Assembly: GCA_001799695.1 (NCBI GenBank)
Contig: MGTY01000122.1
Span: 1 to 58,101, forward strand
Length of the DNA stretch: 58,101 nt
Direction: 5' to 3'
Origin: Elusimicrobia bacterium GWA2_69_24
GTDB lineage: Bacteria; Elusimicrobiota; Elusimicrobia; UBA1565
Part shown: positions 16,927 through 24,500 of the stretch, one piece after another
How the letters are laid out: each line of letters opens with the position of its first letter
Position numbering within the stretch: the first letter of the stretch is position 1
The notes under the pieces: generated by a model
Seen by the model: only the letters and a program-made list of their open reading frames with translations
Database searches by the model: none
What the model was told of the DNA's origin: nothing
Position numbers and translations under genes: made by a program

Positions 16927-19900
16927 CTAGGGGGAGAGTTCCTGCAGGCGGGTGCGCAGCATCCCCGTCGCCGCATCCTCGCCGGGGGCAGGCGTCGCGC
17001 GCAGGGCTTCCCGGTACACGCGCTCGGCCCGGTCTTCGCGGCCGGCGGCTTCATGGAGTGCTCCCAGGGTCAGGGCCGCGGAGTGGAGGCCGGGGGCCGC
17101 GCGCAGGGCGGCCTCGAGATCGGAGACCGCCGCCGCCGGCTCCCCCAGCATGGAGCGGCAGATCCCCCGGTCGCGCAGAGTCCGGGCCGCCAGAGCGGGG
17201 TCCGCGGGCGGACGTTCCAGGAGGCGCAGGGCGCGGCCGCATTCGTTCATCTGCTGATAGGCCGCCGCCAGGCGCAGGAGCGTCGCGGGTTCCGGGGCCA
17301 GCGACGCGGCGCGGTCCAAGGTCTTCAGGGCGAGGCGGCGTTGGCCGGCCGCGCCCGCGGCGCGCGCTTTCTCGATGAGCAGGTCCGCGTCGCGCGGCCG
17401 GTCGCGCAAGAGTCCCTCGTACAGCCGCAGGGCCGCCCGGCCGTCCCCGAGTTCGAGCCGGAGCGCGGCGGTCCGCCGCAGCTCCTCCCGGGGGATGCCC
17501 GCGGCCGCGGCGCCGTCGAGGCGGCGCAGAGCCAGGGGGCGGTCCCCGGCGCGGAGCGCGGACTCGGCCAGGTCGAGGAGCAGGACCGGAGTGCGGGGGG
17601 ACCGCGCGAGAAGCTCCTCGAGGAGGGCCTGCGACCGGCCCGCTTCGCCCAGCTCGCGATGCAGGAGCGCCGCGCGGCGGAGTTCCGCGGGGGGCAGCGC
17701 GCCGCTCGCGCGTTTCAGGAATCCGCGCGCCCGTCCCGAGTCCCCCAAGGACAGCGCCGACGAGGCTGCTTCCATCCAGAACGCGGCCGGCCTGCGTTCC
17801 GTTTTCAGGAGCGCCAGCTCGTTCAGGAAGGAGCGGGCGCCTTCCCCGTCTCCCAGGGCGCCCAGCAGCGCGGCCGCGGCCAGGGACTCTTCCGGCTCGA
17901 GCGGGAGCCTGAGCAGGCGCCGGCGCGGGGCGGCGGCGCGCGCCCGTCCCAGGAAGCGCCGGGCCGAGGGCGCGTTGCCGCCATGGAAAGCCACGGAGGC
18001 GGCGCGCAGCCACGAGGCCCCGGCGAGGCGGGCCGAGGGCTCGAGCAGCGGGCGGAGGACGCGCCGGGAGTCATCCTGGCGGCCCAGTTCCAGGTAGAGA
18101 GACGCCATTTGCAGCCGTTCCAGGGCGGCGTCCCCCGCCGATTCCGCCTGCCGCAGCGTCCTCAGGGCGCGGTCGCCGCGCCCCAGACGGGCGTAGAGCC
18201 CGGCGATGGCCAGGAGCGCGGTCCCGTCCGGGCGCGCGCCCAGGGCGCGCTCGAGCAGAGACGTCGCCTCCCGGGTCCGCCCGGCCTCAGCCGCGGCGTG
18301 CGCGGCGCGCACCGTGAGCGCGGCCCCGAAGCGCGGGGAGCCCCCGAACGCGGCGAGGGCGCGAGCCCGGTCGCGGGGAGGCCAGGGCTCCAGCAGTTCC
18401 GCGATGCGCACCTCCAGCCCCGCGTTGCCCGCGCACAGACGCTCCGTGAACCGCTTCTCGCGCTCCGTGGGGAAGGAGTCCGCTCCGCAGCGGTCGACGC
18501 CCGAGGCGATCGCGCGCTCCAGGGCCGCCGCGGCGACGGCTCCCTTGCCGTCGAGGGCAGCCGCGACGGCCTGGAGCAGGTGCAGGCGGGCGGTCATAGG
18601 GGCATCCTCGATGTGCAGCAGCTTCACGATCCCCGCGCCGCGTCCGCCGCGCGCGAGCAGCGCCCAGGCGTGGTTGAGCTGCCGACGCGGGTCGGGATCG
18701 AGTTGGAGGGCCTGCCCCAGATCCTTGACGGCCCCGCCTGCGTCCCCGGCCCGCAGGCGCCGAAGCCCGCGCTCCGACCATAGCCAGGGGTCGCGGGGGG
18801 AGCCCAGGATGGCGCGGTCCAGGGCGGCGGTCGAGGTGCCGTCGGCAACGGCTGTCCGGGCGGGATAAACGGCGGCGTACGCGAGACCGGCCGCGGAGAA
18901 CGCCGTCGCCAGAGCGAAGCCCGGCCACAGGACCCAACCCGGGATCCCGGGGGGAGCGTCATCCGGCCTCCAGCGGGACAGGATCGTTCCGGCCGCCAGG
19001 ACGCACAGGATGGGCCACAGGGGAGTGAAGTAGCGCGGCTCGATCCCCATCGGGCAGTGGACGGCAAGGAAATAGGCGGCCAGGACAGCCAGGGGGGCGG
19101 TCTCTTTCCTCCCGCGGCAGAGCCGGAGCGCGGCGAGCGCGAGGAACGCGATGAGCGGATGTCCCGTCAGGGCGCTGGCGAGGCGGCGCAGGAAGGAGCC
19201 GGCATAGCGGAGCGGATGGCGGGCGGCCTCGCGCGCCGCCCAGGCGACGGCGTCGTCGCCTTCGGAGAGTCCGGCGGCGCCGCGGATCCCGTAACCGTGG
19301 ATGGTCGGGATGATGCCGAGCGCGCCCGCGACCACGTTCTCATCGGCTCGGGTAGCTTCGAGAGGGATGAATCTGCCGTGCACCGCGGCGTTCATCCACA
19401 GCCAGGGCAGCAGTAGGAGCACCGGGGCCGCGAGTACCGGCGCGAGCGAGCGCAGACGCTCGGCGCGGGGTTCATCCCGGCGGGAGAGCCATTCCCAGGC
19501 GGCGAGGCAGAGGGGGAACAGGAACAGGGGCGAGCGCGCCAGGAGGCTCGCGCCGACCGCCAGGCCCAGGACCAGCCCGCGGCGGGGCGTGGGGCGCCGC
19601 GTCCGCCAACAGAGCAGGACGGCGACGAGGAGGATCATGAAGGAGTAGAGGAGGGTCTCCAGTCCATCGGCCGGGAGAAAGACGCCCATCCGCACCGCCA
19701 GGAAGGCCGCCAGGAGGCCGCAGGCCGCCGACTGCAGGCCGCAGCCCAGCGCGTAGAGGAGGATGACGCAGAGGGCGGCCAGCGCGCCCGCGGCCCAGGG
19801 GCGCGCCTCGGGCGCGAGGTGATGGTGGAAGAAGGCGAGCCCGACGCTCGACACGGGCATGGAGTAGGAGACACCGGGGGACTGCAGCCCGTGCAGGAGT

Positions 19901-20046
19901 GCTTCCCCGGGAGCGTACGCGTGCTCGGGCGCCAGCTTCCAGAGGTCGAGGGTGCGCGGCTCGAGACCCGCCCAACAGCACAGGACGGCCAGAAGGGCGG
20001 CGATGCCTAGGCTGCGGCGCGTCACGGGGATGGCCCATGATACCAC
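16927..20046 (-). CDS. GT-C-fold membrane glycosyltransferase-like protein with long TPR tail
   Basis: A 1,039-residue protein. The N-terminal 420 residues are polytopic membrane with about ten hydrophobic segments, arranged like ArnT/PMT (GT39-type) enzymes that use polyprenyl-phosphate sugars; PLWPILCVLAAG precedes the last helices. The C-terminal 600 residues are TPR-like repeats (ALQLDPDPRRQLNHAWALLA and many similar). The catalytic aspartates of GT39 enzymes in the first loop cannot be assigned confidently, so glycosyl transfer is inferred from topology. The start is GTG 20046 with only a weak AAGG upstream; a GTG seven codons later is possible. It is convergent with the SGNH gene across the repeat island. 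Confidence 0.7.
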   Translation of the reverse strand: MVSWAIPVTRRSLGIAALLAVLCCWAGLEPRTLDLWKLAPEHAYAPGEALLHGLQSPGVSYSMPVSSVGLAFFHHHLAPEARPWAAGALAALCVILLYALGCGLQSAACGLLAAFLAVRMGVFLPADGLETLLYSFMILLVAVLLCWRTRRPTPRRGLVLGLAVGASLLARSPLFLFPLCLAAWEWLSRRDEPRAERLRSLAPVLAAPVLLLLPWLWMNAAVHGRFIPLEATRADENVVAGALGIIPTIHGYGIRGAAGLSEGDDAVAWAAREAARHPLRYAGSFLRRLASALTGHPLIAFLALAALRLCRGRKETAPLAVLAAYFLAVHCPMGIEPRYFTPLWPILCVLAAGTILSRWRPDDAPPGIPGWVLWPGFALATAFSAAGLAYAAVYPARTAVADGTSTAALDRAILGSPRDPWLWSERGLRRLRAGDAGGAVKDLGQALQLDPDPRRQLNHAWALLARGGRGAGIVKLLHIEDAPMTARLHLLQAVAAALDGKGAVAAAALERAIASGVDRCGADSFPTEREKRFTERLCAGNAGLEVRIAELLEPWPPRDRARALAAFGGSPRFGAALTVRAAHAAAEAGRTREATSLLERALGARPDGTALLAIAGLYARLGRGDRALRTLRQAESAGDAALERLQMASLYLELGRQDDSRRVLRPLLEPSARLAGASWLRAASVAFHGGNAPSARRFLGRARAAAPRRRLLRLPLEPEESLAAAALLGALGDGEGARSFLNELALLKTERRPAAFWMEAASSALSLGDSGRARGFLKRASGALPPAELRRAALLHRELGEAGRSQALLEELLARSPRTPVLLLDLAESALRAGDRPLALRRLDGAAAAGIPREELRRTAALRLELGDGRAALRLYEGLLRDRPRDADLLIEKARAAGAAGQRRLALKTLDRAASLAPEPATLLRLAAAYQQMNECGRALRLLERPPADPALAARTLRDRGICRSMLGEPAAAVSDLEAALRAAPGLHSAALTLGALHEAAGREDRAERVYREALRATPAPGEDAATGMLRTRLQELSP

Positions 20047-20053
20047 CTGGGCC

Positions 20054-20083
20054 TTGAACGGGACAACCGGACTATTGCTAAAT
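20054..20083 (+). promoter_or_regulatory. Possible promoter TTGAAC-18-CTAAAT before the bacterioferritin
   Basis: TTGAAC (20054-20059) and CTAAAT (20078-20083) precede a strong Shine-Dalgarno, GGGAGGGAAG (20096-20105), and ATG 20112. This is a conventional leadered gene, unlike several others here. The -10 is only a three-base match, so this is a modest call. Confidence 0.4.
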
Positions 20084-20111
20084 GTAACCCAGGTAGGGAG
20101 GGAAGAGCACT

Positions 20112-20666
20112 ATGAAGACCCATAAAGCGCCGGCGGGAAAAGCGACCGAGAGTCCGGTGATCGAGGTCCTGAACAAGGCGCGCTCCGCCGAATTGGCCGC
20201 CATCACGCAGTACATGGCCCAGCACTACGGGCTCGACGACGCCGACTACGGCCAGGTCGCCGCCCAGCTCAAGCTCATCGCCATCGACGAGATGCGCCAC
20301 GCCGAGCTGTTCGCCGAACGCGTCTATGAGCTCCACGGACTCCCGGCTACGGAGCCGGACCTGAAGGCGGTCAAAGGGCAGAAGGTCCAGGAGGTCCCGG
20401 GGTTCGACGCCTGCCTCGAGATCAAGGCCATCGCCGACTACAACGCCTTCATGCAGCTCTGCCTCCAGCACCGGGACGGCCAGAGCGCCAAGCTGTTCGA
20501 GACCATCATCGCCGAGGAGCAGGCGCACCTCACCTACTTCGAGAACGTCCGCGACCACATCCAGGACCTGGGCGCCGCGTATCTGGCCCAGATCGCGGGC
20601 GGGCCCGCCGAAGCGGGGGCCCCGGCCCAGGGCTTCGTCGCCAGTCAGGGAAAGCCCGCGGCCTAG
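20112..20666 (+). CDS. Bacterioferritin-like ferritin
   Basis: A 184-residue four-helix ferritin-like protein. The diiron ligands are visible: the glutamate of ARSAELAAITQY (near residue 27), the EMRHAE motif (near 60), and EEQAHLTYF (near 140). Its length and spacing match bacterioferritins, which oxidise and store iron in 24-subunit shells. The C-terminal 25 residues (Ala/Gly/Pro-rich) are a disordered extension beyond the usual end. A good Shine-Dalgarno and its own promoter suggest independent expression. The pseudopilin gene follows after only 5 nt. Confidence 0.88.
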   Translation: MKTHKAPAGKATESPVIEVLNKARSAELAAITQYMAQHYGLDDADYGQVAAQLKLIAIDEMRHAELFAERVYELHGLPATEPDLKAVKGQKVQEVPGFDACLEIKAIADYNAFMQLCLQHRDGQSAKLFETIIAEEQAHLTYFENVRDHIQDLGAAYLAQIAGGPAEAGAPAQGFVASQGKPAA

Positions 20667-20671
20667 CGGCT

Positions 20672-21103
20672 GTGTCACTCCCGCGCGGGGTCCGCGGCTT
20701 CACGCTCCTCGAACTGATGATCGTCGTCATGGTCATCGGGGTCCTCGTCTCGGTGGCCGTCCCCAGGATATCGATGTCGATCCGCAAGGCCAACGAGGCG
20801 GCGACTCTAGGGAAACTGCGGAGCCTGCGCACCGCGATCCAGCTCTATTATGCGGGTACCGAGGGGACGTTCCCGGCGGATCTGACGCCGTTCACCACTC
20901 CCGGCAGCAAGTACTATGTAAAAATCACTCCGCTCTATACCGCCGCGCATGGGAATTCCAGCAACGTCGCCTATCCGCCGGCCTACGATGCGGCCGGCGA
21001 CCAGGGCTCCTGGGCCTACGTCGCGTTGGGCGGCGACGCGGGACGGGTCTGGGTCTCCTGCACCCATACCGACGTCAAGAATGTCGTTTGGAACCAATAC
21101 TGA
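20672..21103 (+). CDS. Type IV pilin-like / GspG-like pseudopilin
   Basis: A 143-residue protein with the class III signal RGFTLLELMIVVMVIGVLVS: the prepilin peptidase cleaves before the phenylalanine, and the +5 glutamate is present. The hydrophobic helix is followed by a short pilin head resembling GspG-type major pseudopilins (repeated Thr/Tyr, GSWAYVALGGDAGRVWVSC). No pilus assembly genes are in the window, so it is an orphan subunit that would need machinery encoded elsewhere. The start is GTG 20672, close behind the bacterioferritin stop. Confidence 0.85.
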   Translation: MSLPRGVRGFTLLELMIVVMVIGVLVSVAVPRISMSIRKANEAATLGKLRSLRTAIQLYYAGTEGTFPADLTPFTTPGSKYYVKITPLYTAAHGNSSNVAYPPAYDAAGDQGSWAYVALGGDAGRVWVSCTHTDVKNVVWNQY

Positions 21104-21113
21104 GGAGCATGCC

Positions 21114-21638
21114 ATGACCCTCCAATCCATTCCGCCTCAAGAGCTGCTCCGGCGCGGCCGGACCGTCAACCGCTACGCCACGCCGCTGGGCATACTCCTG
21201 GTCTCCATGGGGATCCTCGTGACCCAGCCGGTCGGCGCGGTCCGCTGGTTATCCGTCGGCATCCTCGCCTTCGGGGTCGTCTTCAACCTCGGAGCCAACG
21301 CCTACCTGGCGCGCGTCGCGGCGCCCTCGTCGCGGTTGATCTGGGCCCGGCTCGCGGTGAACCTGTCCGCGAACACCCTGCTGCTGTGGCTGCTGGGCCC
21401 TCAGTGGCCGTCGGTCTGGCTGCTCCTGGCGCTGACCCCGTTTGCGACGGCCCTGTATTCCGACCGCGTCCGGACCGCGGGGATCGCGCTGCTGGTCTGC
21501 GTCCTCCTCTTGGGGGTCCAGGCGCTGACCGGGCCGCACTCGCCGCTGGAGTGGGGGATACAGATCTCCCACGCGGCGTTCATCCTGATGATCTCGCTGA
21601 TGCTCAACGAGCTCAGCGCTCCGCTGCGCAGCGTCTGA
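21114..21638 (+). CDS. Small polytopic membrane protein of unknown function
   Basis: A 174-residue protein with about five or six hydrophobic segments (ATPLGILLVSMGILV, WLSVGILAFGVVFNLG, LSANTLLLWLLG, ALLVCVLLLGVQAL, HAAFILMISLML). The start is ATG 21114 after TGAGGAG (21101-21107). It resembles the membrane sensor half of a histidine kinase, and the final ELSAPLRSV looks like the beginning of a linker, but no kinase domain follows. It could be a truncated sensor or a genuine short protein. I do not recognise a family. Confidence 0.6.
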   Translation: MTLQSIPPQELLRRGRTVNRYATPLGILLVSMGILVTQPVGAVRWLSVGILAFGVVFNLGANAYLARVAAPSSRLIWARLAVNLSANTLLLWLLGPQWPSVWLLLALTPFATALYSDRVRTAGIALLVCVLLLGVQALTGPHSPLEWGIQISHAAFILMISLMLNELSAPLRSV

Positions 21639-21651
21639 GCGAGGCGGCGGC

Positions 21652-23454
21652 CTACTCCGGCAGCTTCTTCACGACGGAGGAGAGGAAGCGGGGGAGGTCG
21701 CCCGTCCCGAGGAAGATCCCCTGCGCCCCCGCGCCCCGCGCCGCGGCCATGTCGCCGGGCTCGTCGCCCAGGTACCAGACGTTCCCGCCCGCGACCCCCA
21801 GGGCCCGCATGGCCTCCAGGATGGGCTGGGGGGAGGGCTTGAGCTCCCGCGCCGGGGTGTGCCCCTGCACGTAGGCGAAGAAGTCCTCCAGGCCCAGGGC
21901 CTTCAGTTCCCGCAGGAGCTGAGCCTCCGGCTTGTTGCTCACCACGGCCAGAGGCACGCCCCGGCGCTTGAGCGCGGCCAGGGTCTCCCTCGCTCCGGGA
22001 AGGAGCGGGTTGCGCGGCTGCATCCGTTCCATGATCGCGAAATAGGTCTTGTTGACCGTGTCCCGCGGGATGCCGGGGAAGAACCGGTCGTAGAAGCCGT
22101 CCCGGTCCGTACGCCAGACCCGGTCCGCCTCTTCGCGGGTCGGCGTCGGCACGCCCAGCTCCCGGAACAGCCGCAAGCGGATGGCGTCCACGACGCCCCG
22201 TTCGTCCACCAAGGTGTTGTCCCAATCGAAGATCACCGCGTCGGGCCTGCTGGCGGCGAGCCTGGCCGCGGGGTCGGAGCCCCGGACCGTCCGTTCGGCC
22301 TCCGGCAGCGACTTCCCGGATGAGACCAGCCTATGCAGCAGCCAGGCGTCCGCCCACCGTCCCGTCTGCGCGGCCAGTTCATAGGCCGCTCCGGCCAGGA
22401 AGCCCTTCCAGAAGACGCCCGACGACGCTTTCTCCGCGGACCGCATCCAGGCCCGGCCGTTGTCGAAACCGGAAAGCTGATTCTCCGTGATGAACCCGAT
22501 CAAGCCCTGCCGCAGCCCCTCCAATCCCACCAGTTCGATGCCGCGCAGCATCTCCGCGGCCACGGGAGGGATCTCCACGCCGAGCTTCTCGGTCACGCGC
22601 CCCTCGTACTGCAGGCGGTGCGTGTACTCATGCGCGAACAGCGCCCGGTAGAAAGCGGTGAAGGAAGGCAGCTTCTCCCAGCCCCGGCGCACGTGCAGGC
22701 TGATGGACAGGTCCGAGCGCTGGGCCACCCCGTCCGCCTCGGGATGCACGATCTTGCCCCAGAAGTGATGGTACCAGCGCACCTCCTCGAATCGGGTCTT
22801 GGAAGCCACGTCTTCCCGGCGGGCGGCGGAGACCGCCGCGCCGAGCAGGCGGGGTTCCATGTGCTCCACCTCGTCGCGCACGATCAGCGCCTGCAGGGTC
22901 CGGCGCAGAAGCTTCGCCTTCGGGGCGGACTTGGCCGCGTCCTCCAGTCCGGCCAGCACCGCTCCCCGTTCCGGGGCGGACATCCCGTCGAAACGGGCGG
23001 GCAGCGAGACCAGGAAGTCCCGGGTCTCCGGGGACTCCGGCGCGGCCTTGGCGCCGGCGAAGAAAGCGGCGAGTTCGGGGGGGAGTTCCGCCTGGGACCG
23101 CGGGGGACCCCGGGCCGCGGGGAAAGGCATGGCTGGGGAATCCGGGAAGAGCGCGGCGGCGGCCGCGGCCGCGCGGAGCGGGACCAGCGGGGAAGCTTCC
23201 GGAACCGTGCCGGCGGCGGCGAACAACGGCTTCGGGTCGGGGCTCAGCGCCGGAGCCAGCGTCCCGGCGCCGGGGAGGGATGAGTTCAAGGCGAGCGAGG
23301 GCAGCGGTCCCTGGCTGACGCCCGAGGTCTGCAGCCCGCCCACCCGGGGCAGGCGCAGTCCGCCCACCGGCGCCGCTCCCGCCCGGCTCGCCATCGCCGC
23401 GGAGCAGGGCGAGGCCGAGGCCCAAACCAAGGCGAGGAGCCAGCCCATGTTCAT
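21652..23454 (-). CDS. Secreted fusion: HEYTH-containing domain plus C-terminal HAD phosphatase
   Basis: About 600 residues. The N-terminal signal peptide (MGWLLALVWASASPCSA) is followed by an Ala/Pro-rich stretch and a middle region containing ALFAHEYTHRLQYEG. That HExxH-type zinc signature, with a downstream glutamate-rich helix, recalls metalloproteases. The C-terminal 210 residues are a complete HAD hydrolase: VIFDWDNTLVDERG (motif I), VVSNK (motif II), a conserved lysine, and YLGDEPGDMAAARGAG (motif III), like Gph phosphatases. An exported HAD domain is unusual. The open frame begins at a TTG (23475), but ATG 23454 gives a proper signal peptide, so I chose that start. Confidence 0.75.
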   Translation of the reverse strand: MNMGWLLALVWASASPCSAAMASRAGAAPVGGLRLPRVGGLQTSGVSQGPLPSLALNSSLPGAGTLAPALSPDPKPLFAAAGTVPEASPLVPLRAAAAAAALFPDSPAMPFPAARGPPRSQAELPPELAAFFAGAKAAPESPETRDFLVSLPARFDGMSAPERGAVLAGLEDAAKSAPKAKLLRRTLQALIVRDEVEHMEPRLLGAAVSAARREDVASKTRFEEVRWYHHFWGKIVHPEADGVAQRSDLSISLHVRRGWEKLPSFTAFYRALFAHEYTHRLQYEGRVTEKLGVEIPPVAAEMLRGIELVGLEGLRQGLIGFITENQLSGFDNGRAWMRSAEKASSGVFWKGFLAGAAYELAAQTGRWADAWLLHRLVSSGKSLPEAERTVRGSDPAARLAASRPDAVIFDWDNTLVDERGVVDAIRLRLFRELGVPTPTREEADRVWRTDRDGFYDRFFPGIPRDTVNKTYFAIMERMQPRNPLLPGARETLAALKRRGVPLAVVSNKPEAQLLRELKALGLEDFFAYVQGHTPARELKPSPQPILEAMRALGVAGGNVWYLGDEPGDMAAARGAGAQGIFLGTGDLPRFLSSVVKKLPE

Positions 23455-23523
23455 ATTGGGCAAGGATAGCCTCAACCGCCCCCTCTAGGGAGGGGCGTTC
23501 GGCCCACACTCCTAGGTCTTACG

Positions 23524-23598
23524 GTCCCGGGGATTAAGTTTCTTAAGTTATTATTGGGGAAACAACCTAAATAACTTAAGAAACTTAATCCCCGGGAC
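23524..23598. repeat. Perfect 29-bp inverted repeat with AT-rich core
   Basis: The arms 23524-23552 and 23570-23598 are exact reverse complements (29 bp), beginning GTCCCGGGGATTAAG with an AT-rich inner half, separated by a 17-nt loop. It lies between two minus-strand genes, after the M48 protease stop and before the HAD fusion. It could be a terminator, but the size, perfection and AT-rich content against a GC-rich background look more like a small mobile or REP-type element. Confidence 0.85.
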
Positions 23599-23615
23599 GG
23601 GAAAACGGGGGGGGG

Positions 23616-24434
23616 TCAGAAGGTGGTGGCGTCGCGGAAGCGCTTCTTGAGGGTGGCGCCGTCCGGGGGGACGTTCTCGAGCAGCTTATCCAGCCGCTCC
23701 AGACGGTCGCTCAAGGGCGGGTGCATGCTCTTCCAGGACTTCAGCAGGTCCTGGGACTCCTCTTTCCCGCCGTAGAGCCGCTGCAGGGCTCCGTCCAGGC
23801 CGTGGGGGGCGTAACCGGCGGCGCGCAGGAGCCCGAGCGCGCCCTTGTCCGCGGCGTATTCATCCGCGCGGGGGAAGCCTTTCTCCGCGATCCCCTCGAT
23901 GAGCTGGCGGGCCGCCTCGTCGAAGGCGGACTTGTCCGAGACCTTCTTGGCCACCTCGCCCAGGGCCTTGGCTTTCACGAATCCCTTGATGGCGTGCTTC
24001 TGGTCCACGTGCACGATCTCATGCGCCAGCACTCCGGCGAGCTGGGATTCGTCCTGGAGGCGCATGAGCAGGCCCTTGGTCACGAAGATGATCCCGCCCG
24101 GGGTGGAGTAGGCGTTGACGGCTTTGGTGTTCAGTATCCCGAAGCGGTAGTCGCCGCCGTTGCGGCCGGTGCGCCGGGCCACGGTCTTTCCCACCAGCCC
24201 CACGTAGCGGGTGGAGTCCTGGTCGTCGTAGAGGCCGTATTTGGCGATCAGGTAGGCGGAGACCTCGCGCCCGAGCTTGCGCTCGTTGTCGCGCCCCAGG
24301 TGCAGCTCCTCCTTGAGGTCCTTGGCCTTGCTCACGGTCTCCTGGACGTCCTGCCACTTCACCTTGCTCGAGACACCTGTCGTGAGCGAGGCCAGAAGGG
24401 CTGCTGCGGCGGCTATGACGGCCGATTTCCTCAT
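23616..24434 (-). CDS. M48-family metalloprotease, exported
   Basis: A 272-residue zinc protease. The signal peptide (RKSAVIAAAAALLASLTTGVSS) is followed by a domain with VLAHEIVHVDQKHAI, where HEIVH carries the zinc histidines (near residue 138), and RADEYAADKGAL with the third ligand glutamate. This is the BepA/YcaL/LoiP layout, linked to outer-membrane protein quality control. The frame is open much further upstream through the divergent gene, but ATG 24434 lies 7 nt after a TATAAT with a good -35, so that start is favoured; ATG 24443 overlaps the -10 box itself. Confidence 0.9.
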   Translation of the reverse strand: MRKSAVIAAAAALLASLTTGVSSKVKWQDVQETVSKAKDLKEELHLGRDNERKLGREVSAYLIAKYGLYDDQDSTRYVGLVGKTVARRTGRNGGDYRFGILNTKAVNAYSTPGGIIFVTKGLLMRLQDESQLAGVLAHEIVHVDQKHAIKGFVKAKALGEVAKKVSDKSAFDEAARQLIEGIAEKGFPRADEYAADKGALGLLRAAGYAPHGLDGALQRLYGGKEESQDLLKSWKSMHPPLSDRLERLDKLLENVPPDGATLKKRFRDATTF

Positions 24435-24441
24435 GGCCAGC

Positions 24442-24470
24442 ATTATACCGCAGGGGTTCGCGCATGGCAA
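24442..24470 (-). promoter_or_regulatory. Promoter TTGCCA-17-TATAAT for the M48 gene
   Basis: On the minus strand TTGCCA (24470-24465) and TATAAT (24447-24442) are exactly 17 nt apart. ATG 24434 follows the -10 by 7 nt with no Shine-Dalgarno. This is the clearest leaderless-type promoter in the window. Confidence 0.7.
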
Positions 24471-24488
24471 TGCCGTCGTGGGTTTTGC

Positions 24489-24494
24489 TATAAA
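24489..24494 (+). promoter_or_regulatory. TATAAA -10 element 6 nt before the KamA-like gene
   Basis: TATAAA ends 6 nt before ATG 24501; no Shine-Dalgarno lies between. A weak ATGGCA (24464-24469, 19 nt upstream) overlaps the divergent gene's -35, so the two promoters are nested in a 66-bp intergenic space. Confidence 0.45.
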
Positions 24495-24500
24495 GGGTAT

